Assembly (NCBI RefSeq): GCF_000526515.1
Contig: NZ_JAGF01000001.1
Span: 3,224,001-3,288,000, forward strand
Reading direction: 5' to 3'
Source: Cellulomonas sp. KRMCY2
GTDB lineage: Bacteria; Actinomycetota; Actinomycetes; Actinomycetales; Cellulomonadaceae
Length of the DNA stretch: 64,000 nucleotides
Positions 38,652 through 47,277 of the stretch are shown piece after piece. A model generated the notes under the pieces. The model was given only the letters and a program-made list of their open reading frames with translations, did not search any database and was not told the origin of the DNA. Both the position numbers and the translations under genes were made by a program. Each line of letters starts with the position of its first letter. Position 1 is the stretch's first letter.

Positions 38652-39706
38652 GCGGGGAGCTCCTTGCGTCGCTCGCCGTGGACGAGCAGCCAGATGAGGA
38701 AGGGCGCGCCGAGCGCACCCGTGACAAGACCGACCGGCGGCTGGAGGCCACCAGGGACGAGGTGCTGCGCGAGGAGGTCGGCCGCCACGACGACGAGCGC
38801 CCCGACGAGCGTGGCGGTCCCCAGCGCCGGACCTCGGCCGCGCAGGCGACGCGCGATCGGCCCGGCGGCGAACGCCACGAAGGCGATCGGTCCGGCCACG
38901 GCCACGGCCACGGCGGTGAGCGCGGTCGACAGGAGGATCGCCGTCACCCGGGTCGCGAGCGGGCGCGCGCCGATCGACCGGGCGCTGTCGTCGTCGAGCG
39001 CCAGCACCGAGACCGGCTGCCGGCCGAGCACGAGGACCAGGCCGACGACGGCCACCGCCGCGCCCACGCGGGCCACATCACCCCACGGCGCCGTGCCCAC
39101 GCTGCCCACGAGCCAGAAGAACGCACTCCGCGCCTCGGTGAGGCTCGCACGCGTCAGGGCGTAGCCGAGGAAGCCGTTCGCGAGGAACGCGACGGCGACG
39201 CCCACCACGACGAACCGGGTGCCGGTCACACCTCGGCCGCTGAGCAGGAAGACCGCCGCGGCCGCTGTCAGCGCCCCCAGCAGCGCCGCCGTGTCCACGG
39301 CCGCCCCGGTGGCTCCGGTCGCGATGGCCAGCACCGCCGCCGCGCTCGCCCCGCCCGTGAGACCGACGATGTCCGGACTGGCGAGCGGGTTGCGCACGAC
39401 CGACTGCAGAAGGGCGCCCGCCAGGCCGAGAGCGGCCCCGACGACGAGGCCGAGCGCGAGGCGCGGCAGGCGGAGGCCGGTCACGATGAAGCCGGACGCC
39501 CCTTCGGTCCCGAGCAGCGCCCCGACCACCTCGGCCGGGCTCAGGGGGACCGCGCCGACCGCGAGGGCTGTCACCCCGAGCGCCGCGAGGGCGGCGACCA
39601 GGGCGCCCGCCACCGCGCGACCACGGCGCACGTCCCGGCGGTGGAGCGCGGCGAGGTCGGTGACCAGCTCGCCGACGCGCACCTCCGCGGTCGCCGTGGC
39701 GGTCAC
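38648..39706 (-). CDS. Siderophore ABC permease 2 (FecCD type)
   Basis: 352 aa from GTG 39706, overlapping the stop of permease 1 (GTGA). About nine or ten helices; family motifs LRLPRLALGLVVGAALGLAGALLQ near residue 73 and NPLASPDIVGLTGGAS near 102, plus the ATPase-contact segment DDDSARSIGARP near 229. Upstream in-frame codons only mirror permease 1. Confidence 0.92.
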   Translation of the reverse strand: MTATATAEVRVGELVTDLAALHRRDVRRGRAVAGALVAALAALGVTALAVGAVPLSPAEVVGALLGTEGASGFIVTGLRLPRLALGLVVGAALGLAGALLQSVVRNPLASPDIVGLTGGASAAAVLAIATGATGAAVDTAALLGALTAAAAVFLLSGRGVTGTRFVVVGVAVAFLANGFLGYALTRASLTEARSAFFWLVGSVGTAPWGDVARVGAAVAVVGLVLVLGRQPVSVLALDDDSARSIGARPLATRVTAILLSTALTAVAVAVAGPIAFVAFAAGPIARRLRGRGPALGTATLVGALVVVAADLLAQHLVPGGLQPPVGLVTGALGAPFLIWLLVHGERRKELPA

Positions 39707-40767
39707 AGTCCCGCCGCCCGCCGCGAGCGCACGAGGACGATGAGCAGCGGAGCGCCGATCGCGGCGACGACGATGCCGACCTCCAGCTCCCCGGGCGGGG
39801 TCACGACCCGGCCGAGGCTGTCCGCGAGCAGCACGAGTGCGGCGCCGATGACGGCGGCGACGGGCAGCAGCCGGAGATGGCCACCGCCGACGAGCGCCCG
39901 GGCACCGTGTGCGCCGAGCAGGCCGACGAAGACGAGGGGTCCGGCGAGGGCGGTGGCCGTCCCGCACAGGAGGACGATCGCCCCGACGGCCGCGGCGCGG
40001 GTGGGCCGGAGCCGGAAGCCGAGACCGCGTGCGACGTCGTCGCCGAGAGCGAGGGCGTCCAGTGCCCGGGCGAGCGCCAGGGCGACGACGACGCCCACCA
40101 GCAGCAGGGGTGCGAGCGTCACGGCCGCGTCGAGACCACGGCCGGTCAGCGACCCGACGGTCCAGAACCGGTAACGGTCCAGGGCTGCCGGGTCGCCGAG
40201 CAGGACGAGCGTCGAGAGGGACGTGAGCCCGGCGGTCACGGCGGCACCCGCGACGACGAGCAGCACGGGGGCCGCGCCGGCGCGGGCCGAGGCGGCGATG
40301 GTGGCGATGAGGGCGGCGGCAGCGAGCGACCCGACCAGCGCGAGTCCGGCCAGGCCCACCGGCGAGGTGACCCCGGCGACGCTGATCCCCAGGACCACGG
40401 CGAAGGCGGCGCCGGCGTTGACGCCGAGCAGGCCCGGGTCGGCGACGGGGTTGCGCGTCACGCCCTGCATCACGACGCCCGCGACACCGAGCGCGGCACC
40501 GACGAGCAGCCCGATCACCGTGCGCGGCAACCGCAGCTCACGCACGACGATCGCGTCGGTCTCACCCGCGGTGCCGAGGTCGGCCGGGTCGAGGAGCGCC
40601 GTGATGACGGTGGCCGGGCTGATCGTCCGGGTGCCCACCGCGAGGCTGATCGCCACCACGGCCACGAGCGCGACGATCAGCAGGACAGCACGGATCCGGC
40701 GACGAGCACCAGGGCGACGTGCGGGTTCGGTGCGGGTTCGGGCGTCGCGGGTCAGGGCCTCGGTCAC
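39703..40767 (-). CDS. Siderophore ABC permease 1 (FecCD type)
   Basis: 354 aa. Same family as the next gene: ELRLPRTVIGLLVGAALGVAGVVMQ near residue 73, NPVADPGLLGVNAGAAF near 103. The two permeases form the heterodimeric channel. GTG 40767 overlaps the stop of the SIP gene. Confidence 0.92.
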   Translation of the reverse strand: MTEALTRDARTRTEPARRPGARRRIRAVLLIVALVAVVAISLAVGTRTISPATVITALLDPADLGTAGETDAIVVRELRLPRTVIGLLVGAALGVAGVVMQGVTRNPVADPGLLGVNAGAAFAVVLGISVAGVTSPVGLAGLALVGSLAAAALIATIAASARAGAAPVLLVVAGAAVTAGLTSLSTLVLLGDPAALDRYRFWTVGSLTGRGLDAAVTLAPLLLVGVVVALALARALDALALGDDVARGLGFRLRPTRAAAVGAIVLLCGTATALAGPLVFVGLLGAHGARALVGGGHLRLLPVAAVIGAALVLLADSLGRVVTPPGELEVGIVVAAIGAPLLIVLVRSRRAAGL

Positions 40768-41765
40768 TGGGCTTCGGAGCGTCCGTGACGCCAGTACCCC
40801 ATGAAGGCGACGTTCGAACGTGCGACCCCGATCTCACTGACCAGGTGGCGGCGCAGGGTCTTGACGGTCGCGGCCTCGCCGGCGATCCAGGCGTAGAAGT
40901 CGCCGGTCGTGGGGTCGACGGGGGAGTCCCAGAGCAGCTCGGAGTCGACGTCGATGTCCTCGAGCGGCTCCGGGGTCTCGCGGACCACGCTCGCGAGCTG
41001 GCTCATGTGCCGAGGCAGCCAGGCGGAGACCACCTGGTTCAGCAGCAGGCCACGAGGTGCGACGGCCTCGAAGCCCTCCGCCGTCTCGCAGCCGGCGTCG
41101 CGGGCCACCCAGGTGACACGTGAACGGCCGCGGGGGAAGACGTTGAGGATGTCGGCGCCGGTCGGTACCTCGATGAAGGCCTGCGCGGTCGCCCCCGGTC
41201 GGAGCGACTCGACGATGCTGCAGATCGCGGGTGCGGCGGTCTCGTCCCCGGCGAGCAGCAGGCGGCGCGCGCCGCCGGGTCGCCAGTCCAGACCGACAGT
41301 CGGGTCCGGGGTGCGGCCGTCCGGGCCGACGACCACGACGCGGTCGCCGACCGTCGCCCGCCGCAGCCACGCGGTCGCTGGTCCGTCCACCTGCCCGACG
41401 GCGGGCTCGTGCAGCACCATGTCGACGTCGAGCTCGCGGAGCTCGGGGCGGACGGCGCGCACGGTGTAGGTCCGGAACGGGTTGCGTCGGTTCTCGGGCA
41501 GGTCCCGCCAGCGGGCGTGCCAGGTGCCCGCGAGGATGGTCTGCGGATCACCGGAACCGATGTCGCACAGCGTGCCGTCAGCGTGCGGGAGCACGAGCTT
41601 GATGCGCTGGTCGAGGCCGCTGGTGCCGAAGACACCGAAGTCCTCGCCGGCGAACGTCACGCGGACGAAGTGCGGGCTGAGCCGCAGGATGCGTCGGACC
41701 ACGGCGTCGTAGGGGCGGTACGCCGGGTACGTCGGGGCAGCGATCGTCTCGACGGAGGTAAGCAT
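40764..41765 (-). CDS. Siderophore-interacting flavoprotein (SIP)
   Basis: 333 aa. FAD-binding ferredoxin-reductase-type N-terminus with the flavin motif RTYTVRAV near residue 97, SIP C-terminal domain (GDETAAPAICSIVESL near 172) and the family's terminal signature MGYWRHGRS. It reduces imported ferric siderophore to free the iron. First gene of a five-gene operon SIP-permease-permease-ATPase-binding protein. Confidence 0.9.
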   Translation of the reverse strand: MLTSVETIAAPTYPAYRPYDAVVRRILRLSPHFVRVTFAGEDFGVFGTSGLDQRIKLVLPHADGTLCDIGSGDPQTILAGTWHARWRDLPENRRNPFRTYTVRAVRPELRELDVDMVLHEPAVGQVDGPATAWLRRATVGDRVVVVGPDGRTPDPTVGLDWRPGGARRLLLAGDETAAPAICSIVESLRPGATAQAFIEVPTGADILNVFPRGRSRVTWVARDAGCETAEGFEAVAPRGLLLNQVVSAWLPRHMSQLASVVRETPEPLEDIDVDSELLWDSPVDPTTGDFYAWIAGEAATVKTLRRHLVSEIGVARSNVAFMGYWRHGRSEAQ

Positions 41766-41777
41766 AGCCTTACCTTA
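41759..41777 (-). promoter_or_regulatory. Leaderless promoter overlapped by IdeR box
   Basis: On the minus strand TAAGGTAAGGCTATGCTTA matches the IdeR consensus at most positions. Its first six bases TAAGGT (41772-41777) serve as a -10 box, 6 nt before the ATG at 41765, so the box covers -10, +1 and the start codon. Iron-bound IdeR would block initiation. Confidence 0.75.
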
Positions 41778-41828
41778 GCAGTGGGCCCCGGGCACGGGCT
41801 CGGCTCGTGCCCAGCCGGCCGCGGCGAC

Positions 41829-42326
41829 CTAACCGAGGCCGGTCGGACCGTCCGGGACCGGTGCCGGCGTGCGGGTCGCCCGCGAGTGACGGAGCCACAC
41901 CGCCGACGCCGCGGACTCGGCGACGCCGATGGCGACGAAGGCCCACTGCACGGGCGAACCCCAACCGATCAGGGGAAGCTGCGCGACCACCCACAGGGTC
42001 AGGAGCGAGCCCACGGCGAGGCCCGCCTCGGCGGCTCGCGGGTGGTGCCGCAGCCCGAGGACCAGGGCTGTCGCGTGGGGGACTCCGACGATCAGGCCGA
42101 GAGCCAAGGCCGGCAGCACCGGGCCGTCGACGATGGCCAGGGTGTCGCTGACCTGCTCGACCAGGCTGTCGAACGAACCAACGAGGAACCCCTGGACACC
42201 CGCGAAGGCGCCGACGGCCGTGAACGCCTCGAGTCCGACAGCCCACCGTCGCGCGACGGCCCCAGGTGGACGTCGGTGCGGGTCGACCGGGAGCCCGGTG
42301 GGCGCTTGCGGCCGGTGCGCGTTCAT
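41829..42326 (-). CDS. Small four-helix membrane protein
   Basis: 165 aa from ATG 42326, overlapping the PAP2 stop (ATGA). Four hydrophobic segments (about 32-50, 66-84, 95-112, 120-140). No family recognised. Position suggests co-expression with PAP2 and a link to lipid metabolism, but this is only context. Confidence 0.6.
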   Translation of the reverse strand: MNAHRPQAPTGLPVDPHRRPPGAVARRWAVGLEAFTAVGAFAGVQGFLVGSFDSLVEQVSDTLAIVDGPVLPALALGLIVGVPHATALVLGLRHHPRAAEAGLAVGSLLTLWVVAQLPLIGWGSPVQWAFVAIGVAESAASAVWLRHSRATRTPAPVPDGPTGLG

Positions 42327-43123
42327 CCTGCCGGCCGGTCGACAGTGACGAGGTCGGCCGTCGCAGCGACGATGCCGACGGCGACCACGAGGACGATCAC
42401 GGCGCCCACCGCGTCGAGCACGTAGTGGTTGCCGGTGACCACGACGACCAGGAGCGTCACGGCCGGGTACAGGGCACCGAGCACCCGCAGGACCGGCCGG
42501 GCCGTGTGTCGGACGAGCACGAGCCCGGACCACAACGACCAGCCGATGTGCATCGACGGCATGGCCGCGTACTGGTTCGATGCAGAGACGACGAGGTCCG
42601 ACGGTGCGACGCCCCAGATGCCGAGCGTGCGCATGGTGTCGACGTAGCCCTCACCGGGGGTGAGCCGTGGCGGTGCGAGCGGGTACAGCCAGTAGCCGAC
42701 CAGGGCCAGCAGCGTCATGACGAGCAGGACGCCCCGTGCCTTGCGGTACGCGTGCGGACGCGACACGTAGACCCAGACGAGCACCGCACCGGTCACCGCG
42801 AAGTGGAGCGTCCCGTAGTAGACGTTGGCGGGCACCGCGATCGCGGGGATGGCCGTCGTCATGGTGTTGAGGCTGTGTTCGACGTCGAGCCCGAGGAGGC
42901 GCTCGAGGTCGAGGATGTCGTGCGCGTTCTGGACGGCGCGTGCGACGCGGGACGGGGCGGCGTTGCGGACGACCGAGTACAGCAGGTAGACGATGCCGAG
43001 GAACGCCAGCTCCGGCCACAGGCGGGGACGTGTGCTGCCGACGTGCCCGGGGGCCGCCGCGTCGTCGCCGGACAGGGCATCGTCGCGGGTCCGGGCTGTC
43101 TGGGGGGTGAGCGCGCGGACCAT
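42323..43123 (-). CDS. PAP2-superfamily phosphatase/transferase
   Basis: 266 aa, about six helices. The PAP2 active-site pieces are visible: PSMHIGWSLWSG near residue 190 (His in domain C2) and GNHYVLDAVGA near 239 (His and Asp in C3). The arrangement resembles inositol-phosphotransfer (AUR1/Ipt1-like) members that act on phospholipids or on lipid-linked inositol. Confidence 0.82.
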   Translation of the reverse strand: MVRALTPQTARTRDDALSGDDAAAPGHVGSTRPRLWPELAFLGIVYLLYSVVRNAAPSRVARAVQNAHDILDLERLLGLDVEHSLNTMTTAIPAIAVPANVYYGTLHFAVTGAVLVWVYVSRPHAYRKARGVLLVMTLLALVGYWLYPLAPPRLTPGEGYVDTMRTLGIWGVAPSDLVVSASNQYAAMPSMHIGWSLWSGLVLVRHTARPVLRVLGALYPAVTLLVVVVTGNHYVLDAVGAVIVLVVAVGIVAATADLVTVDRPAG

Positions 43124-43230
43124 GGTCAGGGTTTTACCAGGCCTAGGCGCGTCCGTGTGCGAGTTGGCCGCGGTTCTTCCGGTCGGTCTGCTCGTGGCCG
43201 GTCCGGATCGCGACCTCTCGCTCGCGCGCG

Positions 43231-44313
43231 TCAGTCGACGGCGGTGCCCCGGCCGGTCAGCAGCTCGCGGACCCGGGGGACGACCTGCGTGCCGTAGAGG
43301 TCGACGGCGTGCAGGAGCTGCTCGTGCGGCATCGTCCCGTTGGCGTACTTGAGGTCGAAGCGCTGGACGCCGAGCGCCGTGACGGCGTCGGCGATGCGTC
43401 GGGCGACGGTCTCTGGCGAGCCCACGAACAGCGCGCCGTCGGCAGCCTCCCGCTCGTACTCCGCACGCGTGACCGGCGGCCAGCCGCGCTCGCGGCCGAT
43501 GCGGTCACGGTTGGCCTTGAAGTGCGGGAACAGCAGGTCGAGGGCCTCGTCGTCGGTGTCGGCCACGAAGCCAGGGGAGTGGATGCCGACGGGTAGGTCG
43601 GCGTCGCCGGTCGCGCGGTGGAAGAGGTCGACGAACGGCCGGAACCGGACCGGGGCGCCGCCGATGATCGCGAGCATCAGCGGCAGCCCGTGGCGGGCTG
43701 CCCGCATGACCGACTCGGGGCTGCCGCCGACACCGACCCACACCGGGATGCGGCCGCGCACGGTCGTCGGGTGCGCGCGCTGACCGGTGAGCGGCGCGCG
43801 CGTCGTGCCCGACCAGTGGAGGGGCTGCTCGGTGCGCAGGTGCGTGAGCAGGTCGAGCTTCTCCTCGAAGAGCACCTCGTAGTCATCGAGGTCGAAGCCG
43901 AACAGCGGGAACGACTCGATGAACGAGCCGCGTCCGACGGTGATCTCGGCGCGGCCGTCGCTGATCGCGTCGAGCGTCGCGAACCGTTCGTAGACCCGCA
44001 CCGGGTCGTCCGAGCTGAGGACGGTGACGGCCGAGCCGAGCGTGATCCGCGTCGTCCGCGCGCCGATCGCGGCGAGCACCACGTCAGGGGCTGAGACCGC
44101 GAAGTCGTCCCGGTGGTGCTCGCCGACGCTGAAGTGGTCGACGCCCACCCGGTCCGCAAGAGTCCCCTGCTCGACCACGTCCCGGATCACCTGGCTCGCC
44201 GGAACGGGCTCGCCCGCGCGGTCGACAGTGATGTCGCCGAACGTGTCGAGGCCGAACGTCACCTGCCCGCCCGTGAACGCGCCGTCGGGGTTGTTCGGTC
44301 CGCTCGTCGTCAT
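43231..44313 (-). CDS. LLM-class flavin-dependent oxidoreductase
   Basis: 360 aa. Bacterial-luciferase-like TIM barrel: FGLDTFGDITVD near residue 20, VGEHHRDDFAVSAPDVVLAA near 61, ITLGSAVTVLSSDDPVRVYE near 91, EITVGRGSFIESFPLFG near 125, FVGSPETVARRIAD near 300. Uses FMN or F420; substrate unknown. ATG at 44313; no obvious operon partners. Confidence 0.85.
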   Translation of the reverse strand: MTTSGPNNPDGAFTGGQVTFGLDTFGDITVDRAGEPVPASQVIRDVVEQGTLADRVGVDHFSVGEHHRDDFAVSAPDVVLAAIGARTTRITLGSAVTVLSSDDPVRVYERFATLDAISDGRAEITVGRGSFIESFPLFGFDLDDYEVLFEEKLDLLTHLRTEQPLHWSGTTRAPLTGQRAHPTTVRGRIPVWVGVGGSPESVMRAARHGLPLMLAIIGGAPVRFRPFVDLFHRATGDADLPVGIHSPGFVADTDDEALDLLFPHFKANRDRIGRERGWPPVTRAEYEREAADGALFVGSPETVARRIADAVTALGVQRFDLKYANGTMPHEQLLHAVDLYGTQVVPRVRELLTGRGTAVD

Positions 44314-44403
44314 GGTCGCGACAACGCCGGGCGTGGGGCCGGTGTTCCGGCCGCACTGGGCGTCACGCGTCGCGATGCGGGCTGCGGCGTCCGGCCGTGG
44401 CGC

Positions 44404-45207
44404 TCAGTGCCGCCGGCCGACCGCCCACGCGGTGAGCCCGGACCCCAGCAGCGCCCATACCCCGACCACGAGGAACAGCCCGCCGACGTCGGTCACCACG
44501 CCCTCGGTCAGCCCCGCCCGGATGAGCTGTGCCATCGGGTAGAACGGCAGCACCTCGTGGATCCGCATCATCACGGTCGGCAGGTTCGACGCCGGGTACA
44601 CGATCGGCGTGAACAGGAGGACCAGGAACACCAGCGCGTTCGTGATGAGGTTCACCACCAGCGGGTTCGTCACCAGCAGTGCCATGCCGTACCCGACCGC
44701 CACGCACATGTAGGTCGACAGCAGGACCGCCGGCACGAGGACTGCCGAGAGGTGCAGGTCCACCCCGTACCGCCACACCCCCACGACCAGTGCCAACGCG
44801 GTGCCCGGCAGGGACAGCGCCGCGTTCACGACGAACGACGCCGACACCTGCGCGCTGCGCGGCACCGGGAGCGACCAGATGAAGTCGAACGTCCCGGCCA
44901 TCCGTTGCGTCACGACGGCGTTGGGGATGAGCACGAAGCCCATCGGGATGAGGGCCAGGGTGGGCACACCGGTCGTGATGAGCAGCGCCGTCGTCTCGTC
45001 GACTGTCGGGTAGAAGAACCCGTACATCAGCGCCATGCCGACGCCCATCATGATCTGCACGATGAAGACGAGCGCGGCCCACGGCCGGATGTTCGCCCAC
45101 TCGAACCGCATCATGTCGGTGCAGCCACGCGCCCACGCTGCCGGCCCGCGGCGCACCACGGTGCCCATCGGCGCGACGGCGTCCACGGTGCCGGTCCCGG
45201 TGCTCAT
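44404..45207 (-). CDS. ABC-2 type exporter permease, subunit 2
   Basis: 267 aa from ATG 45207, overlapping the stop of the first permease (ATGA). Six helices; N-terminal cytoplasmic part FEWANIRPW before the first helix, and the SLPVPRSAQVSASFVVN segment near residue 100 shared with its partner (ALPVPRTASAAAWYTV). The frame is open upstream, but only over the partner gene. Confidence 0.85.
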   Translation of the reverse strand: MSTGTGTVDAVAPMGTVVRRGPAAWARGCTDMMRFEWANIRPWAALVFIVQIMMGVGMALMYGFFYPTVDETTALLITTGVPTLALIPMGFVLIPNAVVTQRMAGTFDFIWSLPVPRSAQVSASFVVNAALSLPGTALALVVGVWRYGVDLHLSAVLVPAVLLSTYMCVAVGYGMALLVTNPLVVNLITNALVFLVLLFTPIVYPASNLPTVMMRIHEVLPFYPMAQLIRAGLTEGVVTDVGGLFLVVGVWALLGSGLTAWAVGRRH

Positions 45208-46004
45208 CGCCGCCTCCCCAGTGCTCGCACGGCCAGCCAGCAGCAGACCGCGCCCCAGACGGACACCACGAGGTACGACCGCCCGACGTCGGTGACCAGC
45301 CCGTCGGTCAGCACGTCGCGCATGATCGTGGCCATGTGGCCCAGCGGCAGCCACTCGTTGAGCTCGGCCAGCCACGCGGGCATCTGCTCGGCCGGGAAGA
45401 GGATCGGCGCGAAGCCCATGGCGAGGAACACCAGCGCCTGGGTGATGAGCTGCGTCGTCATCGGGTTGGCGATCGCGTGCGCCAGGGCGTAGCCGATCAT
45501 GGTCCCGGTGAACACGATCAGCAAGGTCGCCGGGACGACCGCCGGCGAGACGGTGAACCCGGGGTCGTACCTCACCTGGGCCGCCAGGAGGGTGATGATC
45601 ATGCCGGGGATCCCGCCGATGAGCGTGACGGTGTACCAGGCGGCCGCCGACGCCGTCCGAGGCACCGGGAGCGCCTGCACGAAGTCGTAGCCGCCCTGCT
45701 GCTTGACGCCGGCGACGAGCTGAGGGCCGAGGAGCATGCCCAGCAGGACGAGGTTCAGCACGGGGGTTCCGGTGGACACCCACAGGGCCGCCGTCCGGGG
45801 GATCTCGCTGAAGAACAGGGCGAAGCCGAGCACGTAGCCGACGCCGATGAGGGCCTGGATCATGACCAGGAGGAAGAGCCACATCCGGAGGCTCGACAGG
45901 TGCCAGCGGAGCATCGTCCGGTAGCCGGTGAGCCAGTACCCCGGGCCGGATCGGAGCGTGGTGCTGGGCGCCCAGGCGGGTGCGTCGAGGGTCGTCGTGG
46001 TCAC
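45204..46004 (-). CDS. ABC-2 type exporter permease, subunit 1
   Basis: 266 aa, six helices, paralogue of the next gene. Begins with GTG 46004, one base beyond the ATPase stop codon at 46006-46008. With the ATPase and subunit 2 it should form an exporter of a small hydrophobic molecule, drug or lipid; the cargo is not evident. Confidence 0.85.
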   Translation of the reverse strand: MTTTTLDAPAWAPSTTLRSGPGYWLTGYRTMLRWHLSSLRMWLFLLVMIQALIGVGYVLGFALFFSEIPRTAALWVSTGTPVLNLVLLGMLLGPQLVAGVKQQGGYDFVQALPVPRTASAAAWYTVTLIGGIPGMIITLLAAQVRYDPGFTVSPAVVPATLLIVFTGTMIGYALAHAIANPMTTQLITQALVFLAMGFAPILFPAEQMPAWLAELNEWLPLGHMATIMRDVLTDGLVTDVGRSYLVVSVWGAVCCWLAVRALGRRR

Positions 46005-46005
46005 G

Positions 46006-46959
46006 TCAGGCCTCGTTGTCGTCGGAGACGTGGCCGGTGAGGCGGATGTACGCGTCCTCGAGCGTGGACGCGCCGAGTGCGTACTCCTCGGCGGCGCCGT
46101 CGTCGATCAGGCCCTGTGCCCAGGCGATGCCCTGCCCGGCGTCGGCCTCGTCCAGCGCCGTGACCAGGGAGTTCCCGACCCGGACGGTCGGATGCAGCCA
46201 CGGCGGGCTCTCCGGGGTGTCGGTGCCGGGCACGAGCATGACCTGAAGGCGCAGCCGGCCGCGGTCCTCGGCCTTGAGGGACGACGGAGTGCCCTCGGCC
46301 ACGACCCGACCGTCCATCATCACGGCCAGGCGGTCGACGGCCTTCTCGGCCTCGAGCACGTTGTGCGTGACGAGCATGACGGCGCAGCCCTGCTCGGACA
46401 GGGCCCGCACCTGGCGCCAGAGCAGGCGACGGCGCAACGGGTCGACGTCGTTGGTGGGCTCGTCGAGGATCACGAGGCGACCGGGCACGACGACGGCCAT
46501 CGCGAAGCCGACCAGGCGCCGGACGCCGCCGGACAGCTTGAGGCCCATCGCACTGCGCCACTCCTCGATGCCGAGCGCGTCGATGAGCTCGCCGGTGCGG
46601 GCACGGACGGTCGCCGTGTCGCCGCCGCGGATGCGGCCGGTGATCTCGATCGCCTCGGCGGCGCGGAACGCGTCGATCGGCATCTGCGCCTGGGGGAGGT
46701 AGGAGCAGAGCTGACGGGCGATCTCCGGGTGCGCGACGAGGTCGTGCGGCCCGATCGCGAGCGTGCCCGAGGTCGGGGCGAGGAGGCCGATCACCTGCTT
46801 GACCAGCGTCGACTTCCCGGCGCCGTTCGGTCCGAGGAGGCCGTAGACCTCGCCGGGCTCGATGCGGAAGGTGAGCCCGTCGTTCGCCCGGACGCCGCCC
46901 TTGTAGACCTTCGTCACCTCGTCGGCGCGGAAGGCCCAGTCGAGGGTGGTGGCTGTCAT
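46006..46959 (-). CDS. ABC exporter ATPase
   Basis: 317 aa. Walker A LGPNGAGKST near residue 41, Q-loop YLPQAQMP near 88, signature LSGGVRRLVGFAMA near 143 (variant: VRR in place of QRQ), Walker B LVILDEPTNDVDP near 163, H-loop VTHNVLE near 199. The C-terminal 80 residues form the usual DrrA-like extension. AGGAG lies before ATG 46959. First gene of a three-gene operon. Confidence 0.9.
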   Translation of the reverse strand: MTATTLDWAFRADEVTKVYKGGVRANDGLTFRIEPGEVYGLLGPNGAGKSTLVKQVIGLLAPTSGTLAIGPHDLVAHPEIARQLCSYLPQAQMPIDAFRAAEAIEITGRIRGGDTATVRARTGELIDALGIEEWRSAMGLKLSGGVRRLVGFAMAVVVPGRLVILDEPTNDVDPLRRRLLWRQVRALSEQGCAVMLVTHNVLEAEKAVDRLAVMMDGRVVAEGTPSSLKAEDRGRLRLQVMLVPGTDTPESPPWLHPTVRVGNSLVTALDEADAGQGIAWAQGLIDDGAAEEYALGASTLEDAYIRLTGHVSDDNEA

Positions 46960-46984
46960 GGTCGGTCTCCTGACACGGCGGATG

Positions 46985-47026
46985 TCGAGATATATCGCGT
47001 TTCGCGAGAGACACGTTATATCTCGA
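46985..47026. promoter_or_regulatory. Long inverted repeat upstream of ABC exporter
   Basis: TCGAGATATA (46985-46994) and its exact complement TATATCTCGA (47017-47026) flank a 22-bp centre that contains TCGCG-TTT-CGCGA. TATCTCGAGATA-like sequences are the usual operators of PadR-type repressors of actinobacterial ABC exporters. The stretch stands out as AT-rich in this genome. The rest of the 318-bp gap (to 47277) shows no gene. Confidence 0.6.
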
Positions 47027-47277
47027 GATGGACCCGCCGCAAGGCCGTTCTGCAGCGGGCGGACACCCCGGGGTGATCATGCAGAAGTCGGGGTCCGGCC
47101 GCAGTCCTTCTCTTCGCGAGCGGGTGAACTGTCTGGACCTTCGTGGACGCCCCTGCACGATGATCAGTACCTTGATCTGAATCCACGGCGGGACCGCGTC
47201 GTCCGCGACGGTGCCGCCTGTGGTCGAGCCACCCCCGGCCGACCTCCGTGCACGGGGCGCACAAGGGGGACGTCCGC

